In this document: positions 1 through 9,021 of the stretch, in pieces
How the letters are laid out: the number at the start of each line of letters is the position of its first letter
Position numbering within the stretch: position 1 is the stretch's first letter
From: Paenilisteria newyorkensis
GTDB lineage: Bacteria > Bacillota > Bacilli > Lactobacillales > Listeriaceae
NCBI RefSeq assembly: GCF_000766145.1
Contig: NZ_JNFB01000024.1
Span: 216,315-280,314, forward strand
Direction: 5' to 3'
Length of the DNA stretch: 64,000 bases
Notes under the pieces: model-generated
The model's database searches: none
What the model saw: the letters and a program-made list of their open reading frames with translations, nothing else
What the model was told of the DNA's origin: nothing
Translations under genes and position numbers: made by a program

Positions 1-1
1 T

Positions 2-634
2 GGAAAAGGAAACTACAAAATCTACGCCCGCCAATACATTACTAAGTTTACAGATGATGTAGTGATTAAAGGTTTGGACAGAAAAGGTAACGTCATTGCA
101 GAGGCGAAAGTCAACATCGTGAAATCGCAAACAGAACTGACTGCTAGCGACTTTATTATGACGCTTGATGAAAATATTACAGGTAAAGCAAGCAGTGATA
201 TTAAGCAAGTGAAACTGAAGGTCAATGGCAAAATTGTAAATCAGATAGCCACAAAGAATGGCCAGTATGAAATTTATGCACAAGGAAAAATTATGAGTGA
301 AACAGATGACGTGACGATATGTGGTTACAATGAAGAGGGCGTCTTGCTTAAGGAAGTCCCTGTCAATGTCAAATATCTCATGGATGGTGCAGACATTACG
401 GCTGATCCCTATAAAATAGGTGAAGACCTGATTACTGGAACAGCGACGGGTGGTGCGCATAAAATTGATCTAGTTGTCAATGGCAAAACGGTGAACCATG
501 CATTTGTGAAAGGTGGTAAATATGCAGTATATGCGCTCGGCTATGTCAAAAACAGTACAGATAAAGTAGAAGTCGTATCGTATTCTAAATTAGGATTTGA
601 AATTAAGCGAACAACAGTGATGGTAACAAACTAA
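2..634 (+). CDS. Ig-module secreted protein, C-terminal part (5' end outside window)
   Basis: The reading frame is open from base 2, so the start lies upstream of the window. What is visible is about two and a half copies of an 80-90 residue beta-rich module with recurring signatures (NYKIYARQYI, VNGKIVNQ, ITGKASSDIKQVKL, LLKEVPVNV). The same modules form the C-terminus of the proteins at 18460-21204 and 21918-24134; the match with the first is nearly residue for residue in places, so these are paralogues. Modules of this kind belong to the bacterial Ig-like class found in listerial surface proteins and act as spacers or adhesive domains (family knowledge). The protein ends in KRTTVMVTN with no LPXTG motif, membrane anchor or charged tail, so it is probably released or held on the wall by an unseen N-terminal part. 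Confidence 0.85.
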   Translation, partial: GKGNYKIYARQYITKFTDDVVIKGLDRKGNVIAEAKVNIVKSQTELTASDFIMTLDENITGKASSDIKQVKLKVNGKIVNQIATKNGQYEIYAQGKIMSETDDVTICGYNEEGVLLKEVPVNVKYLMDGADITADPYKIGEDLITGTATGGAHKIDLVVNGKTVNHAFVKGGKYAVYALGYVKNSTDKVEVVSYSKLGFEIKRTTVMVTN

Positions 635-690
635 TTTTTAGAGAAAATAAATAAACAAGGTCCACTAGGGGATTAGGAAAGAGGAACAGA

Positions 691-1332
691 ATGAATAAAT
701 ATGTAGTAGGATTAGGCACATTAGCATTAGCAGGTTCATTATTTGTAGTACAGCCAGGAGATGTTCACGCACAGGAGAACACAACACAGCGCAGCGAGAT
801 TGGAACATACGGCTTGAGCTTGCTAGCGAGTGGTGAACTAGAAGGAAGATTGACACCATACATCCTAGGAGTGCCGAAATCAGGTAATATCGCCGCGCAT
901 TATACGGCCAAATCGATTGTTAGCATTGGCTTGCTTGATAAATCGAATTTGATTGTAAAAATTCCAGATGAATTCAAATATGTTGCGTTACAAGATGAAT
1001 TCAAACGAGCAATCAAGGGTAGTATTACGTATCCAACATTGCTCGGCTCGGCAACACACGAATACACGGCAGGGGACATTACTATTTATGCAGACCGAAT
1101 TGTCCTAAAAAACCCAAGAGCTAGCTACATTATTGGTTCTAAATTCAGCGCGGATCTTTCCATTGATTACGGTTCGATTTTAGACAAATACCCAAATATT
1201 CCAATTGATGAGAATCCATCTGGTTACTCTTTTGCGGCGGTACTTTCAGAAGATGCGATGATTGATTTCAACTTAATTGGCTCAAAAGAAGGTAAATGGG
1301 TAACAGAAGAAACAGCAGCAATTAGAAAATAA
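691..1332 (+). CDS. Small secreted protein of unknown function, tandem copy 1
   Basis: 213 residues. A signal peptide (MNKYVVGLG, hydrophobic core, likely cleavage after VHA near residue 27) precedes a soluble domain. The ribosome site aggaaagagg at 675-684 fixes the ATG. The next gene is a clear paralogue: both carry IPDEFKY, ALQDEF and KYPNIPID followed by PSGY at matching positions. I do not recognise a named family. The mature domain also follows the same order of motifs as the N-terminal region of the 914-residue protein at 18460 (a lipid-or-wall-targeted beta domain is possible, but this is inference). It has no anchor motif. It is probably co-transcribed with the Ig-module gene upstream (56 bp gap) and the paralogue downstream (14 bp gap). 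Confidence 0.85.
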   Translation: MNKYVVGLGTLALAGSLFVVQPGDVHAQENTTQRSEIGTYGLSLLASGELEGRLTPYILGVPKSGNIAAHYTAKSIVSIGLLDKSNLIVKIPDEFKYVALQDEFKRAIKGSITYPTLLGSATHEYTAGDITIYADRIVLKNPRASYIIGSKFSADLSIDYGSILDKYPNIPIDENPSGYSFAAVLSEDAMIDFNLIGSKEGKWVTEETAAIRK

Positions 1333-1346
1333 GGGAGTGTGGAGAA

Positions 1347-1982
1347 ATGAATAAACGTCAAGTTCTAGCAGTAGGTTTGGCAGCGATGGTAGGATTAAGT
1401 GCACTACAAGTCGATGGTGTGGTTGCATCAGCGCAAGAAGTAAATACAGGTGGCTCAACAGATACGTTGCATATTTTGGCGGAGAGCTCTTTAGAAGGAT
1501 CTCTCGCTAAATATATTCCGGGTGTGAACAACTCTGGTAAGGCGACGCTACATTACGAAGGCAAAAGCTTAGGATTTGTCGACTTTGATAACGCGAATTT
1601 ACTGATTAAAATTCCAGATGAATTCAAATATATCGCGCTGCAAGACGAGTTTTTAGGAGCTATCACGGGAGAAATTTCGACACCAAACGGCACGAAAAAA
1701 ATTACACCAAGCGATTTGAAAATTTTCTCTGATCGCGTTGTTGTCGAGTTTCCAAAATCATTTTTCATTATTCAGGGGAAATATAGAGCAGATGTCGTGC
1801 TTGATTTCGGTAAAATTCTGAAAAAATACCCTAACATTCCGATTGATAACGCACCGTCTGGCTACAAATTTTCTAGCACGCTAGCTTTTGCTTCTTCACC
1901 GTGGGATATTATTGAAGATCCAATATTTGGCTCATTATCAGGTGATTATACAACAAATGAGACAGAAGCCGTTGTGAAATAA
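1347..1982 (+). CDS. Small secreted protein of unknown function, tandem copy 2
   Basis: 211 residues with a signal peptide (MNKRQVLAVGLAAMVGL, cleavage probably near ASA-QEV, about residue 30). It is the duplicate of the gene at 691 and sits 14 bp behind it with its own ribosome site (gggagtgtggag). The core around IPDEFKY, DRVVVEFPKS and KYPNIPID is shared with the first copy, but the C-termini differ, so the pair has diverged well beyond a recent duplication. There is no sortase or transmembrane anchor. A strong hairpin terminator follows at 2002-2047, ending this surface-protein operon. Function unknown. Confidence 0.85.
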   Translation: MNKRQVLAVGLAAMVGLSALQVDGVVASAQEVNTGGSTDTLHILAESSLEGSLAKYIPGVNNSGKATLHYEGKSLGFVDFDNANLLIKIPDEFKYIALQDEFLGAITGEISTPNGTKKITPSDLKIFSDRVVVEFPKSFFIIQGKYRADVVLDFGKILKKYPNIPIDNAPSGYKFSSTLAFASSPWDIIEDPIFGSLSGDYTTNETEAVVK

Positions 1983-2001
1983 CTAGTTTATAGGTGAGTA
2001 G

Positions 2002-2047
2002 AAAGTCGATAAGATGAATGAAAACCGTCTTATCGACTTTCATTTTT
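2002..2047 (+). terminator. Rho-independent terminator
   Basis: A 13-bp perfect inverted repeat (aaagtcgataaga at 2002-2014 and its complement at 2028-2040) is followed by a T-rich tract. It closes the operon of the tandem secreted proteins. Bases 2048-2270 downstream hold no convincing gene, only short frames of about 30 codons. Confidence 0.85.
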
Positions 2048-2270
2048 GAAAAGTAAGAGAGTGAAAACAATGAATCTAGGAAATTTAATACTTTATGATG
2101 TGATGGTTTATAGAAAAATTGGTTTGCCTAGATGCTTTGGAAAAGTTGTATGAATCATGAAAATGGCGTTCGAAACATTTATATATTTGATTTGCTAAGC
2201 TATTTACCAATTCTAGCACCAATTATTTTTTAAGCTGTGGCATCATTTGTTAAGGAGAGGTAAGTACGAG

Positions 2271-4616
2271 ATGAAGAGATTAATTAGTATGTTGTTAGTT
2301 TTAGTTATTTGTGGCAGTGCCATGCTTCCGAGTGTTGCAGGGCAGGCGAGTGTGGATGCGGGCAATTTCGATATTGGTTTAGAAGTGTATGATGATCCGA
2401 TTATTAGTAATGGTCAAGTGAATATGAAGGTCACGCTTAGTGCCGATGCGAATACGATTGTGGATGAGAATGGCTTGGTTAAAGTGACGATTTCACGGGA
2501 GATTTTTTCGTCGGGGGATTTGGCGAATATTTATTCCGATGCCTTTACGTTTGATCATATGGAAAATCCAGCAAACGATGATCCGAATAGTATTGCGGTG
2601 TATGTAAAGCCAGACGCGAGTTACAATGAGGGCGGTGCTTGGTCGGCTTCTTTCCGTTTGGCATTTCAAGCGCCATTATTGCGACCGGGAACGGAGATTA
2701 GTCCTGAGCAAACATTTGAAGTAACGTATAACGGTAAATCGGATTCGCAAACGTTACGGGTGGAAGTTGAGGAAGGCGGAAAACCGACTCCTTTTGAGAA
2801 ATGGTGGAAATCCGCGGTCGATTCGAATGGCATTGGTATTTTAGATGAGCGTGATTCTAGGTACAATATTTTTCATTTAGCGGTGAATCCATATGGTGAC
2901 TTTGAATTAGGCGATGTGACGGTGACGGATCAGATTCCAGATGGTTTATCGGTGGAACAAAGTCCAGTTATAACACCGAATATTGAAGCTAGTGATTTTG
3001 CTGCGGTTAAGGGGATTCGAATTGTAAAAATTGCAACAGATGGTTCGCGAAAGTATGTGACGAGTCAGTATAAAGATGCTATTTCGTTTGATGAAGCGAC
3101 GCAACGTCTCGAAGTGAATTTTAAAAATCTGACGAAAACTGATTGTTTGTTGATTGAATATCGTGTGAATATGGATACGAATAAAGAGGTTTATAAGAAT
3201 ACAGCTACGATGCAAAGTACGAATATGGATGATGTTTCGGGAAGTATTTTAGTGCGTCCGGATAGTAATACGAATTTTAATAAGGTATTAACAAAATCAG
3301 TGGATAAGAATTTATTAATTGGTGATGATAGCACGCTCGCTTACTCGCTAACGTTGAGGGCGATTGCTGGTACGATTAAGGCGGGGCAAGTTTTTACAGA
3401 CACACTAGATAATCGCTTGCAATATCGAAAAATGTTGGCAGGGACAGATTTATTTGACATGAAACTTGCCGGACAAACGATGATGTTCACCGCGAAAAAA
3501 GACATTACGCTAGGTGAAAAAGGGGAAGTGACGTTCGAGGTAGACGCCGCGGATCTTCCTGTTGGTGGCACAGTGACGAATAAAAGTGAAATCAAGTTGG
3601 ATGATAAGCAATATGACTCCAATACGGTCGTGACGAAACGAGTAAGCAACGGCGTTTTGATTCGAAAAGTGGATCAAGAAGATAGCGGTAAACTTTTGGC
3701 TGGGGCAACGTTTCAAGTGTTGAATAAAGCTGGAGATGTGGTTCGTGAAGGTACGACGAATAGGGCGGGAGAACTACTTTTTAAAGATATTGAACCGGGA
3801 GAATACACCGTAGTTGAGACCGCGGCACCTGAAGGCTATGCTTTAGATACGACACCGAAACCGCTTATTATTGAGGCTGATAACTCGGAAATAATAGAGT
3901 TGCTCTTTAAGAATGCGCGAAATGATGTAGGCTCTATCCAAGTTGACAAAGTAGATGCCGAAACAAAAGATAAGTTGGCCGGCGCTCAGTTCACGTTGAC
4001 ATCAGATCAGGGAATTAAAACAGGAAAGACCAACTCAGATGGCGAATTACGTTTTGAAAATTTGGAGCCGGGGCACTATATTTTGGAGGAAGTTGTGTCT
4101 CCTGAAGGTTATGTTTTGGACCGAACCAAAAGAACAATCGAGGTTATTAGCAGTGAAACGAAGGCCATCACGGTTACCGTTGAAAACAACCGCGCAAAAG
4201 GTTCCGCCATACTAACGAAAAAAGATAGCGATACGGGGCAGGTTCTTTCCGGTGTGGCATTCCAACTGCTCGATAATAAAGGAAACATCGTTCAAAATCA
4301 GCTAATCACCGATGAAAATGGAGAAATCAGGGTTGAAAATATGGCATGGGGCGAGTATTCTTTTAAAGAAATCAAGGCGCAGGAAGGATATATATTAGAT
4401 GAGAAAGAGGTTGCGTTTGAAATTAACCAGTCGAATGCTACGAAAACCATAGAACTAACGAAATTAAACGAGCAACTAGAGCCGAATCAGCCTGAAAAGC
4501 CACAAAAACAACCAGAATTACCGACAGCGGGGGATCAGGCTTCACCATGGGTAGTGTTGTTCGGGGCATTGGTATCCGTATTAGGAATCCGAATATACAT
4601 GAAATCAAGAAAATAA
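2271..4616 (+). CDS. LPTAG-anchored Cna-B (SpaA-like) surface adhesin
   Basis: 781 residues. The ATG at 2271 is preceded by aaggagagg (2252-2260); an in-frame TTG at 2247 lies before that site and is rejected. A signal peptide (MKRLISMLLVLVICGSAML) leads into about 430 residues of adhesin-like beta domains. Three Cna-B/SpaA-type repeats follow at about residues 460-550, 553-640 and 643-735, each with the xVDxxxxxxLAGAxF start and the EGYxLD end. The C-terminus is a class A sortase signal: LPTAG (about residue 750), a hydrophobic stretch, then KSRK. Cna-B folds commonly carry Lys-Asn isopeptide cross-links and form stalks, so this is probably a wall-anchored adhesin or pilin-like protein. No sortase or other pilin gene lies beside it, so the housekeeping sortase probably attaches it. 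Base usage is G/T-rich early and A-rich in the repeats. Confidence 0.9.
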   Translation: MKRLISMLLVLVICGSAMLPSVAGQASVDAGNFDIGLEVYDDPIISNGQVNMKVTLSADANTIVDENGLVKVTISREIFSSGDLANIYSDAFTFDHMENPANDDPNSIAVYVKPDASYNEGGAWSASFRLAFQAPLLRPGTEISPEQTFEVTYNGKSDSQTLRVEVEEGGKPTPFEKWWKSAVDSNGIGILDERDSRYNIFHLAVNPYGDFELGDVTVTDQIPDGLSVEQSPVITPNIEASDFAAVKGIRIVKIATDGSRKYVTSQYKDAISFDEATQRLEVNFKNLTKTDCLLIEYRVNMDTNKEVYKNTATMQSTNMDDVSGSILVRPDSNTNFNKVLTKSVDKNLLIGDDSTLAYSLTLRAIAGTIKAGQVFTDTLDNRLQYRKMLAGTDLFDMKLAGQTMMFTAKKDITLGEKGEVTFEVDAADLPVGGTVTNKSEIKLDDKQYDSNTVVTKRVSNGVLIRKVDQEDSGKLLAGATFQVLNKAGDVVREGTTNRAGELLFKDIEPGEYTVVETAAPEGYALDTTPKPLIIEADNSEIIELLFKNARNDVGSIQVDKVDAETKDKLAGAQFTLTSDQGIKTGKTNSDGELRFENLEPGHYILEEVVSPEGYVLDRTKRTIEVISSETKAITVTVENNRAKGSAILTKKDSDTGQVLSGVAFQLLDNKGNIVQNQLITDENGEIRVENMAWGEYSFKEIKAQEGYILDEKEVAFEINQSNATKTIELTKLNEQLEPNQPEKPQKQPELPTAGDQASPWVVLFGALVSVLGIRIYMKSRK

Positions 4617-4625
4617 GCGAATAAA

Positions 4626-4682
4626 GAAACTATCCATCGATACCAATGCTTTACTGGCATAGATGGATAGTTTCTCTTTTTT
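4626..4682. terminator. Terminator between convergent genes
   Basis: Arms gaaactatccatc (4626-4638) and gatggatagtttc (4662-4674) pair perfectly and are followed by a T run on the plus strand, with an A-rich stretch on the other side. The hairpin separates the adhesin gene from the convergent Mga-type regulator and may serve both. Confidence 0.85.
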
Positions 4683-4685
4683 GAT

Positions 4686-6155
4686 CTAGTTCTCTGATGC
4701 GCTTGTCAGTTTTTCATAGCAATTTTGTAAATTTTTAATATCTAGGGGTGTCGGAAACATGGAAATGCAGACGACCATTGCATCATTTTTGAAAGAGAGG
4801 CCGGGAATATTGGTGACGACGATATCGTACATGGAAGCTTTTTTCTTGAAGGCGGATAGGGTGAACTCTTCTGTGATGGAGATGTTAAATTTATTATCGA
4901 ATTGGACGTAGAGTTCATCCTTAATGAGTTCCATATGCTCGATATCTGTATCTAAAAGTATGAAAACGTTGACAGTAGGCGTCCCTTGCTGCAGATGGAT
5001 AGCGAGATTGCGCCAATGTGTTAGCAGCATATAAGTAAGTGTGTCCCGCCGATTTTTATTGTACCCTGAGGACCCAAAGATTTTTTTGAGTGTTTCGTTT
5101 AGTATGTCTGTAAAGTAAGGATGTTGGTTTGTAATTCGATGTACTAAAGCTTGGTGCGAATTGTAGAGAATATAGTTTTCACTGCTCAAATTGCTTGAGA
5201 GTACGGCAGTATTATAAATATTGATGAGGATATGCTCTTTATTTTCGATGGGAATTTCTAGTTTGTTGGATAAGGTATCAAGTAGTTGTTGATTTTTTTC
5301 TACTGAAATTTTTACAGCATTATCACTAGCAATTAATTCTTCTAGATGCTCATAGTTGAACGCGAATTTTGTATGGATGAATACGCCGAATAGACTGTAA
5401 GCGACGGGTTCTGTTAACTCGATTTTAAATACTGATTTGAAAAGACCAGTCAGTACTTTGTTTTTTAGGAGAGACGTATCTACTCCCTCTGGGAATTTGG
5501 CGTCTTTCGATTGGATGTGTCCATTTCTGACGCGTGTAAGGATAATCATGATCCAAAGCCGGAGCCGATTTAATTCGCAAAAATCCATTTGCTGCCCATT
5601 CCCTTTAGCGACCCAAGTAAGGATTTTATCAAGTGCACCGATTTGGATTTTGGGAAAAGGAATGTTGGAAATGCCGTATTTCTCTTCCATGACGTGAATG
5701 ATGAGATTGCAAATTTCAGACTCGTCCCCCGTTAATAACAGTGGTTGCGAGCTTATTTTTATTTTCTTTTTCTTCAATGTTTTGTTGAGATAAGAGATTG
5801 TTCTGCGGAGCGTGGAGCTACTGATGAATAATTTTTCAGAGAGTGAGTCAATGGAATGGTTTTCATTAAAGAAAATTTCTTCGATTAACGAAAATTCTGT
5901 ACTATCATGCAAAATAGCGGCGTATAAATAATTGATATTATAATTCATCGGAATATATGTGTAAAAACCATTTTTGGACGATAAAATCTCGATGGGGGCT
6001 GCATAATCGTTTATTTGCTCTATGTCCTTTCGTAGGGTGCGGCTGTTAAATCCCAGTGTAAAGCTTATTTTATCGAGCGTCATGTTTTTATTATCGTATA
6101 GCAAGTTGATGATTTTAAGATGACGCAGGTGTTGCTTGGATAGGCAGTTTTTCAT
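4686..6155 (-). CDS. Mga-type transcriptional regulator
   Basis: 489 residues from the ATG at 6155, chosen because aaaggagga ends 9 bases before it; an upstream in-frame codon at 6191 has no such site. The N-terminus has two helix-turn-helix-like segments (about residues 15-60, with MTLDKISFTLGFNSRTLRKDI, and about 80-125, with LSEKLFISSSTLRRTI), as in Mga/AtxA proteins. A helical PRD-like middle and an EIIB-like C-terminal part (ending around DIVVTNIPG) complete the family architecture. Mga proteins activate surface and virulence genes and can respond to sugar PTS phosphorylation. Conserved PRD histidines are not obvious to me. It is divergent from the exopolysaccharide operon, 337 bp away, and convergent with the adhesin gene, so either could be a target (inference). 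It has a distant paralogue at 58514-59962. Confidence 0.8.
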   Translation of the reverse strand: MKNCLSKQHLRHLKIINLLYDNKNMTLDKISFTLGFNSRTLRKDIEQINDYAAPIEILSSKNGFYTYIPMNYNINYLYAAILHDSTEFSLIEEIFFNENHSIDSLSEKLFISSSTLRRTISYLNKTLKKKKIKISSQPLLLTGDESEICNLIIHVMEEKYGISNIPFPKIQIGALDKILTWVAKGNGQQMDFCELNRLRLWIMIILTRVRNGHIQSKDAKFPEGVDTSLLKNKVLTGLFKSVFKIELTEPVAYSLFGVFIHTKFAFNYEHLEELIASDNAVKISVEKNQQLLDTLSNKLEIPIENKEHILINIYNTAVLSSNLSSENYILYNSHQALVHRITNQHPYFTDILNETLKKIFGSSGYNKNRRDTLTYMLLTHWRNLAIHLQQGTPTVNVFILLDTDIEHMELIKDELYVQFDNKFNISITEEFTLSAFKKKASMYDIVVTNIPGLSFKNDAMVVCISMFPTPLDIKNLQNCYEKLTSASEN

Positions 6156-6240
6156 AATAAGTTTCCTCCTTTTTCTGATAGCTATAATCAATTGGAATAA
6201 ATCTGTAGTGATTTTGAAACTGTTTGCACGTGCAGAACGT

Positions 6241-6255
6241 ATAGTATATTACTAT
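6241..6255. promoter_or_regulatory. Palindromic operator candidate upstream of the Mga-type regulator
   Basis: ATAGTA-TAT-TACTAT is a perfect 6-bp inverted repeat with a 3-base centre, 86 bases upstream of the regulator start. A very similar palindrome lies at 60125-60140 upstream of the other Mga-type gene. The AT-rich setting makes chance possible. Confidence 0.35.
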
Positions 6256-6385
6256 ATGTTTTTCGAAAAATACAGGGTTAGGATGCTAATTTGAAATATG
6301 TATAGACTTATAAAAGCTTTTAGATAGCTTGTTTTCAAATGTTAAAGGTGTATCTTGTCAAAAAATGCATTTTCACGTGTGATTT

Positions 6386-6414
6386 TTGAACAGATTAAAA
6401 TTGTGGACTATATT
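6386..6414 (+). promoter_or_regulatory. Probable promoter of the exopolysaccharide operon
   Basis: TTGAAC (6386-6391), a 17-base spacer and TATATT (6409-6414) form a sigma-A-like promoter about 80 bases before the first gene of the operon. The rest of the 6156-6492 gap is AT-rich with no gene. Confidence 0.5.
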
Positions 6415-6492
6415 AAACTAATTTATGCAAGTTATGAAATCGCGAAAGTGATTTTGGTTACAAAAAATCTATAGAATTCGAGTGTGTAAAAG

Positions 6493-7647
6493 ATGAATGA
6501 AGATACGGTATTTTTATGCAGCAGTGTTCATAGTTGGAACGGGACTAGGTTGTATCATAAAACAGCGAGGTCTTTAGCGCAGGATGGTTACAAGGTTGAG
6601 CTTATGGCAATTGAGCAAGGTAGAAATATTACTAGCGAACTTACCAACGTGCAATTACGGATTTTGCCGAAGAGAAAACGTTATTTCAGACCGTTAAATT
6701 GGTGGAAAATTTACCAAGCTGCTATAAACTCGAAAGCAGGTTATTTTCACTTTAATGATCCGGAACTACTTTTAGTCGCGTTGTTAGTGAGGGCGCGAAA
6801 AAAGGATGCTATTTTTATATACGATATGTATGAAAATTTCCCTAAAGCTATCCAATCGAAACCATGGATTTGGCGGGGAATGAGAATGCCGCTCTCTAAA
6901 ATGATTCGACAACTTGAGCGTAGGCTGTTGATACGAATGGATGCCGTCATATTTGCAGAACGTTCGTACAAAGTAGATTATGATTTTCTTAATTGCCCCA
7001 AGATTGATACATATAATTTTCCGACATATCAACCGCCTTTTGAGGTGAAAAGTGGAAGTGTAAAAAAATTAGTTTACATTGGAGATATCACAAAAGCTCG
7101 TGGCTTGATGGAAATGTTACAGCTAGCAAAATATATTAAACAACATTGGGGTACAGACTTTGAACTTGTTTTAATCGGTACAATGGCTCCTGAATTAGTG
7201 GATCAAATGACTAATTTTATACGTGAAAATGATTTACAGGAGCAAGTTTTCTGGAAGGGAACCATTCCATATGATGTAATGTGGGAAGAACTTTATTCAG
7301 CGGATATTGGTTTATGCTTGCTTCATCCGCTTCCTAATTACTTGAATTCACTCGCAACGAAGTTATATGAGTATATGGCTGCCAATATGGCTATTGTTGC
7401 TTCTGATTTTCCCGATTGGAAGGAGTTAATCGATGGTACAGAAGCTGGCGTTTGCGTGAATCCTTTGAATATTGAAGAGTTGGGTGGGGCTGTGATGCGA
7501 TTATTAGATAGACCGGAGCTTATTGCGAGAATGGGAAGTAGTGGTCGTTATTATTTTGAAAATTTTTACAACTGGAGTCATGAGGAGAAAAAGTTACTTG
7601 AATTGTATCAAAAGATGGGAAAAATAAATGAGGAAAGGTGCTTATAG
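6493..7647 (+). CDS. Glycosyltransferase, GT4-like (GT-B fold)
   Basis: 384 residues. The C-terminal half has the usual GT4 features: KLVYIGDITKARGL, then FELVLIGTM, the FWKGTIPYD segment, the SADIGLCLLHP acceptor-loop region and KLYEYMAANMAIVASD with the E-x7-E-like donor site. The N-terminal domain is less conserved. The enzyme presumably adds a sugar from a nucleotide donor to the lipid-linked repeat unit on the cytoplasmic face. The sequence before the ATG has only a weak ribosome site (gtgtaaaag). The gene ends exactly one base before the next start, so the two are translationally linked. Sugar and linkage cannot be read from the sequence. Confidence 0.8.
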   Translation: MNEDTVFLCSSVHSWNGTRLYHKTARSLAQDGYKVELMAIEQGRNITSELTNVQLRILPKRKRYFRPLNWWKIYQAAINSKAGYFHFNDPELLLVALLVRARKKDAIFIYDMYENFPKAIQSKPWIWRGMRMPLSKMIRQLERRLLIRMDAVIFAERSYKVDYDFLNCPKIDTYNFPTYQPPFEVKSGSVKKLVYIGDITKARGLMEMLQLAKYIKQHWGTDFELVLIGTMAPELVDQMTNFIRENDLQEQVFWKGTIPYDVMWEELYSADIGLCLLHPLPNYLNSLATKLYEYMAANMAIVASDFPDWKELIDGTEAGVCVNPLNIEELGGAVMRLLDRPELIARMGSSGRYYFENFYNWSHEEKKLLELYQKMGKINEERCL

Positions 7648-8319
7648 ATGCATACATTAAGTTTTAAAGATATTTGGAGTGTGGCTAAAAAGAACATTAT
7701 TTGGATTACTGCATTTCCAATTGTTTTACTAGCGACGGTTTTCATTTTGTATTCTTATTTTATACCGAAGCAGTATACATCGAATGTACAGTTATTTGTC
7801 ACAGTAAATGCGGACGGGGTGGCATCGCAAACGTATGAGTCGCTATTGATGACGCAGGGACTGACAGATACGTATGCGAAGTTGATTCAAAGTCCGAAAG
7901 TACTGAAAAATGTAGTGAAGGAAACGAAAGCAGTAGAGAGTTTTGAGGAGATACAGAGAAAAACAGCCGTGAATGTGGATGAGAAATCGCTCGTTTACAG
8001 CATAAGTTATAAGTCGGAAAATCCTGAAGAAAGTGCGCTTGTTGTGAATGCCATCGCGAAATATGCGTCGAAGGAATTAAAAGCGTTGGTGAAAGGTACG
8101 AAGGTAACAATCATTACCTCAGGCGAGTATGGGACGGCGATTTCGAATGTGAGTAAGTACATTATTACTTTCATCATTGGAATTATATTAAGCATTAGTT
8201 TTCTAATTATCGCTATTTTGCTTGATACGATAGTTACGAAGGAGGAGCAGTTAACTGACATGGGCGTGGTGGTTCTTGGAGATGTGCCGCATGTTCGAAA
8301 AAGGAGGAGTAGAGATTGA
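7648..8319 (+). CDS. Chain-length regulator / BY-kinase activator (Wzz, CapA/YveK type)
   Basis: 223 residues with two membrane helices (about residues 15-38 and 168-190) flanking an outer domain, and a short cytoplasmic tail ending near RKRRSRD. This is the Gram-positive split form of the Wzz/polysaccharide co-polymerase, in which the membrane protein activates a separate tyrosine kinase. It sets chain length of the polymer with the kinase next door. It starts right behind the glycosyltransferase (TAG then ATG, with gaggaaagg as ribosome site) and overlaps the kinase start by 4 bases. The usual external proline-rich motif is not obvious. Confidence 0.85.
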   Translation: MHTLSFKDIWSVAKKNIIWITAFPIVLLATVFILYSYFIPKQYTSNVQLFVTVNADGVASQTYESLLMTQGLTDTYAKLIQSPKVLKNVVKETKAVESFEEIQRKTAVNVDEKSLVYSISYKSENPEESALVVNAIAKYASKELKALVKGTKVTIITSGEYGTAISNVSKYIITFIIGIILSISFLIIAILLDTIVTKEEQLTDMGVVVLGDVPHVRKRRSRD

Positions 8320-9005
8320 GTACTTTGAAAAAGAGTCATGAAGATAAGTTGATGTGGGATAAGTTGCCTGTCACAGAAGTAAGGTCGGTTTTTTTTGAAA
8401 AGTTAAACTCGATTCAGTCTAGTATTCAGTTTTCTAATAATAAGGCACAGATTATTACAGTGACTTCGGCGCATAAAGGTGAAGGGAAAACATTTACATC
8501 AATGAACTTGGCAGCTGTTTATGCAATGCAAGGGAAGCGGGTGTTGATCATTGATGCGGACATGCATAACCCGCGATTGAGTAAGTCGTTTCAGCAAGTG
8601 AATCAACCAGGATTTAGTTCGGTTTTAACAGGTGTGGTTGATTACCAGGAGGCTGTACAGGAAACAGGGCTGGAGAACCTTTACTTTTTGCCGGTTGGAC
8701 CGTTACCACCAGCGCCAACAAAATTATTGAACTCCGAACATTTTCAAACTTTTATAGCGTGTGTTCGTGAAGAGTATGATCTTATCTTGTTTGATACACC
8801 ACCGATTTTATTAATATCTGATTCGCGAACGATTGGTGCGGCAAGTGATGGTGTGATTTTAGTAATTAAAGCGGCTTACACTAAAAAAGCAGATATTTGT
8901 CGAGCGATTGATTTGATTGAGGCGAAGCAAGACAAGTTTTTAGGTGCGATATACAACGACAAGAAACTTAGCAAAAGAGAGATGGCGACGTACAGTTATT
9001 ATTAG
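8316..9005 (+). CDS. Capsular tyrosine kinase (BY-kinase, CpsD/YwqD/CapB type)
   Basis: 229 residues. TTG start at 8316, overlapping the previous stop (TTGA), with aaggagg at 8301-8307. The P-loop SAHKGEGKT is at residues 51-59, Walker A' is in VLIIDADMHNP, and Walker B is in LILFDTPP. The C-terminus YSYY is the tyrosine cluster that BY-kinases autophosphorylate. With the preceding membrane protein it forms the switch controlling polymerisation and export. No PHP-type or low-molecular-weight tyrosine phosphatase is encoded in this operon, which is unusual. Confidence 0.92.
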   Translation: MSTLKKSHEDKLMWDKLPVTEVRSVFFEKLNSIQSSIQFSNNKAQIITVTSAHKGEGKTFTSMNLAAVYAMQGKRVLIIDADMHNPRLSKSFQQVNQPGFSSVLTGVVDYQEAVQETGLENLYFLPVGPLPPAPTKLLNSEHFQTFIACVREEYDLILFDTPPILLISDSRTIGAASDGVILVIKAAYTKKADICRAIDLIEAKQDKFLGAIYNDKKLSKREMATYSYY

Positions 9006-9021
9006 GAGAGAAGCGCGTGGA

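Noticed and set aside
2048..2270. Small frames of about 27-33 codons
   Set aside because: No convincing ribosome site or recognisable sequence; likely chance in AT-rich DNA.
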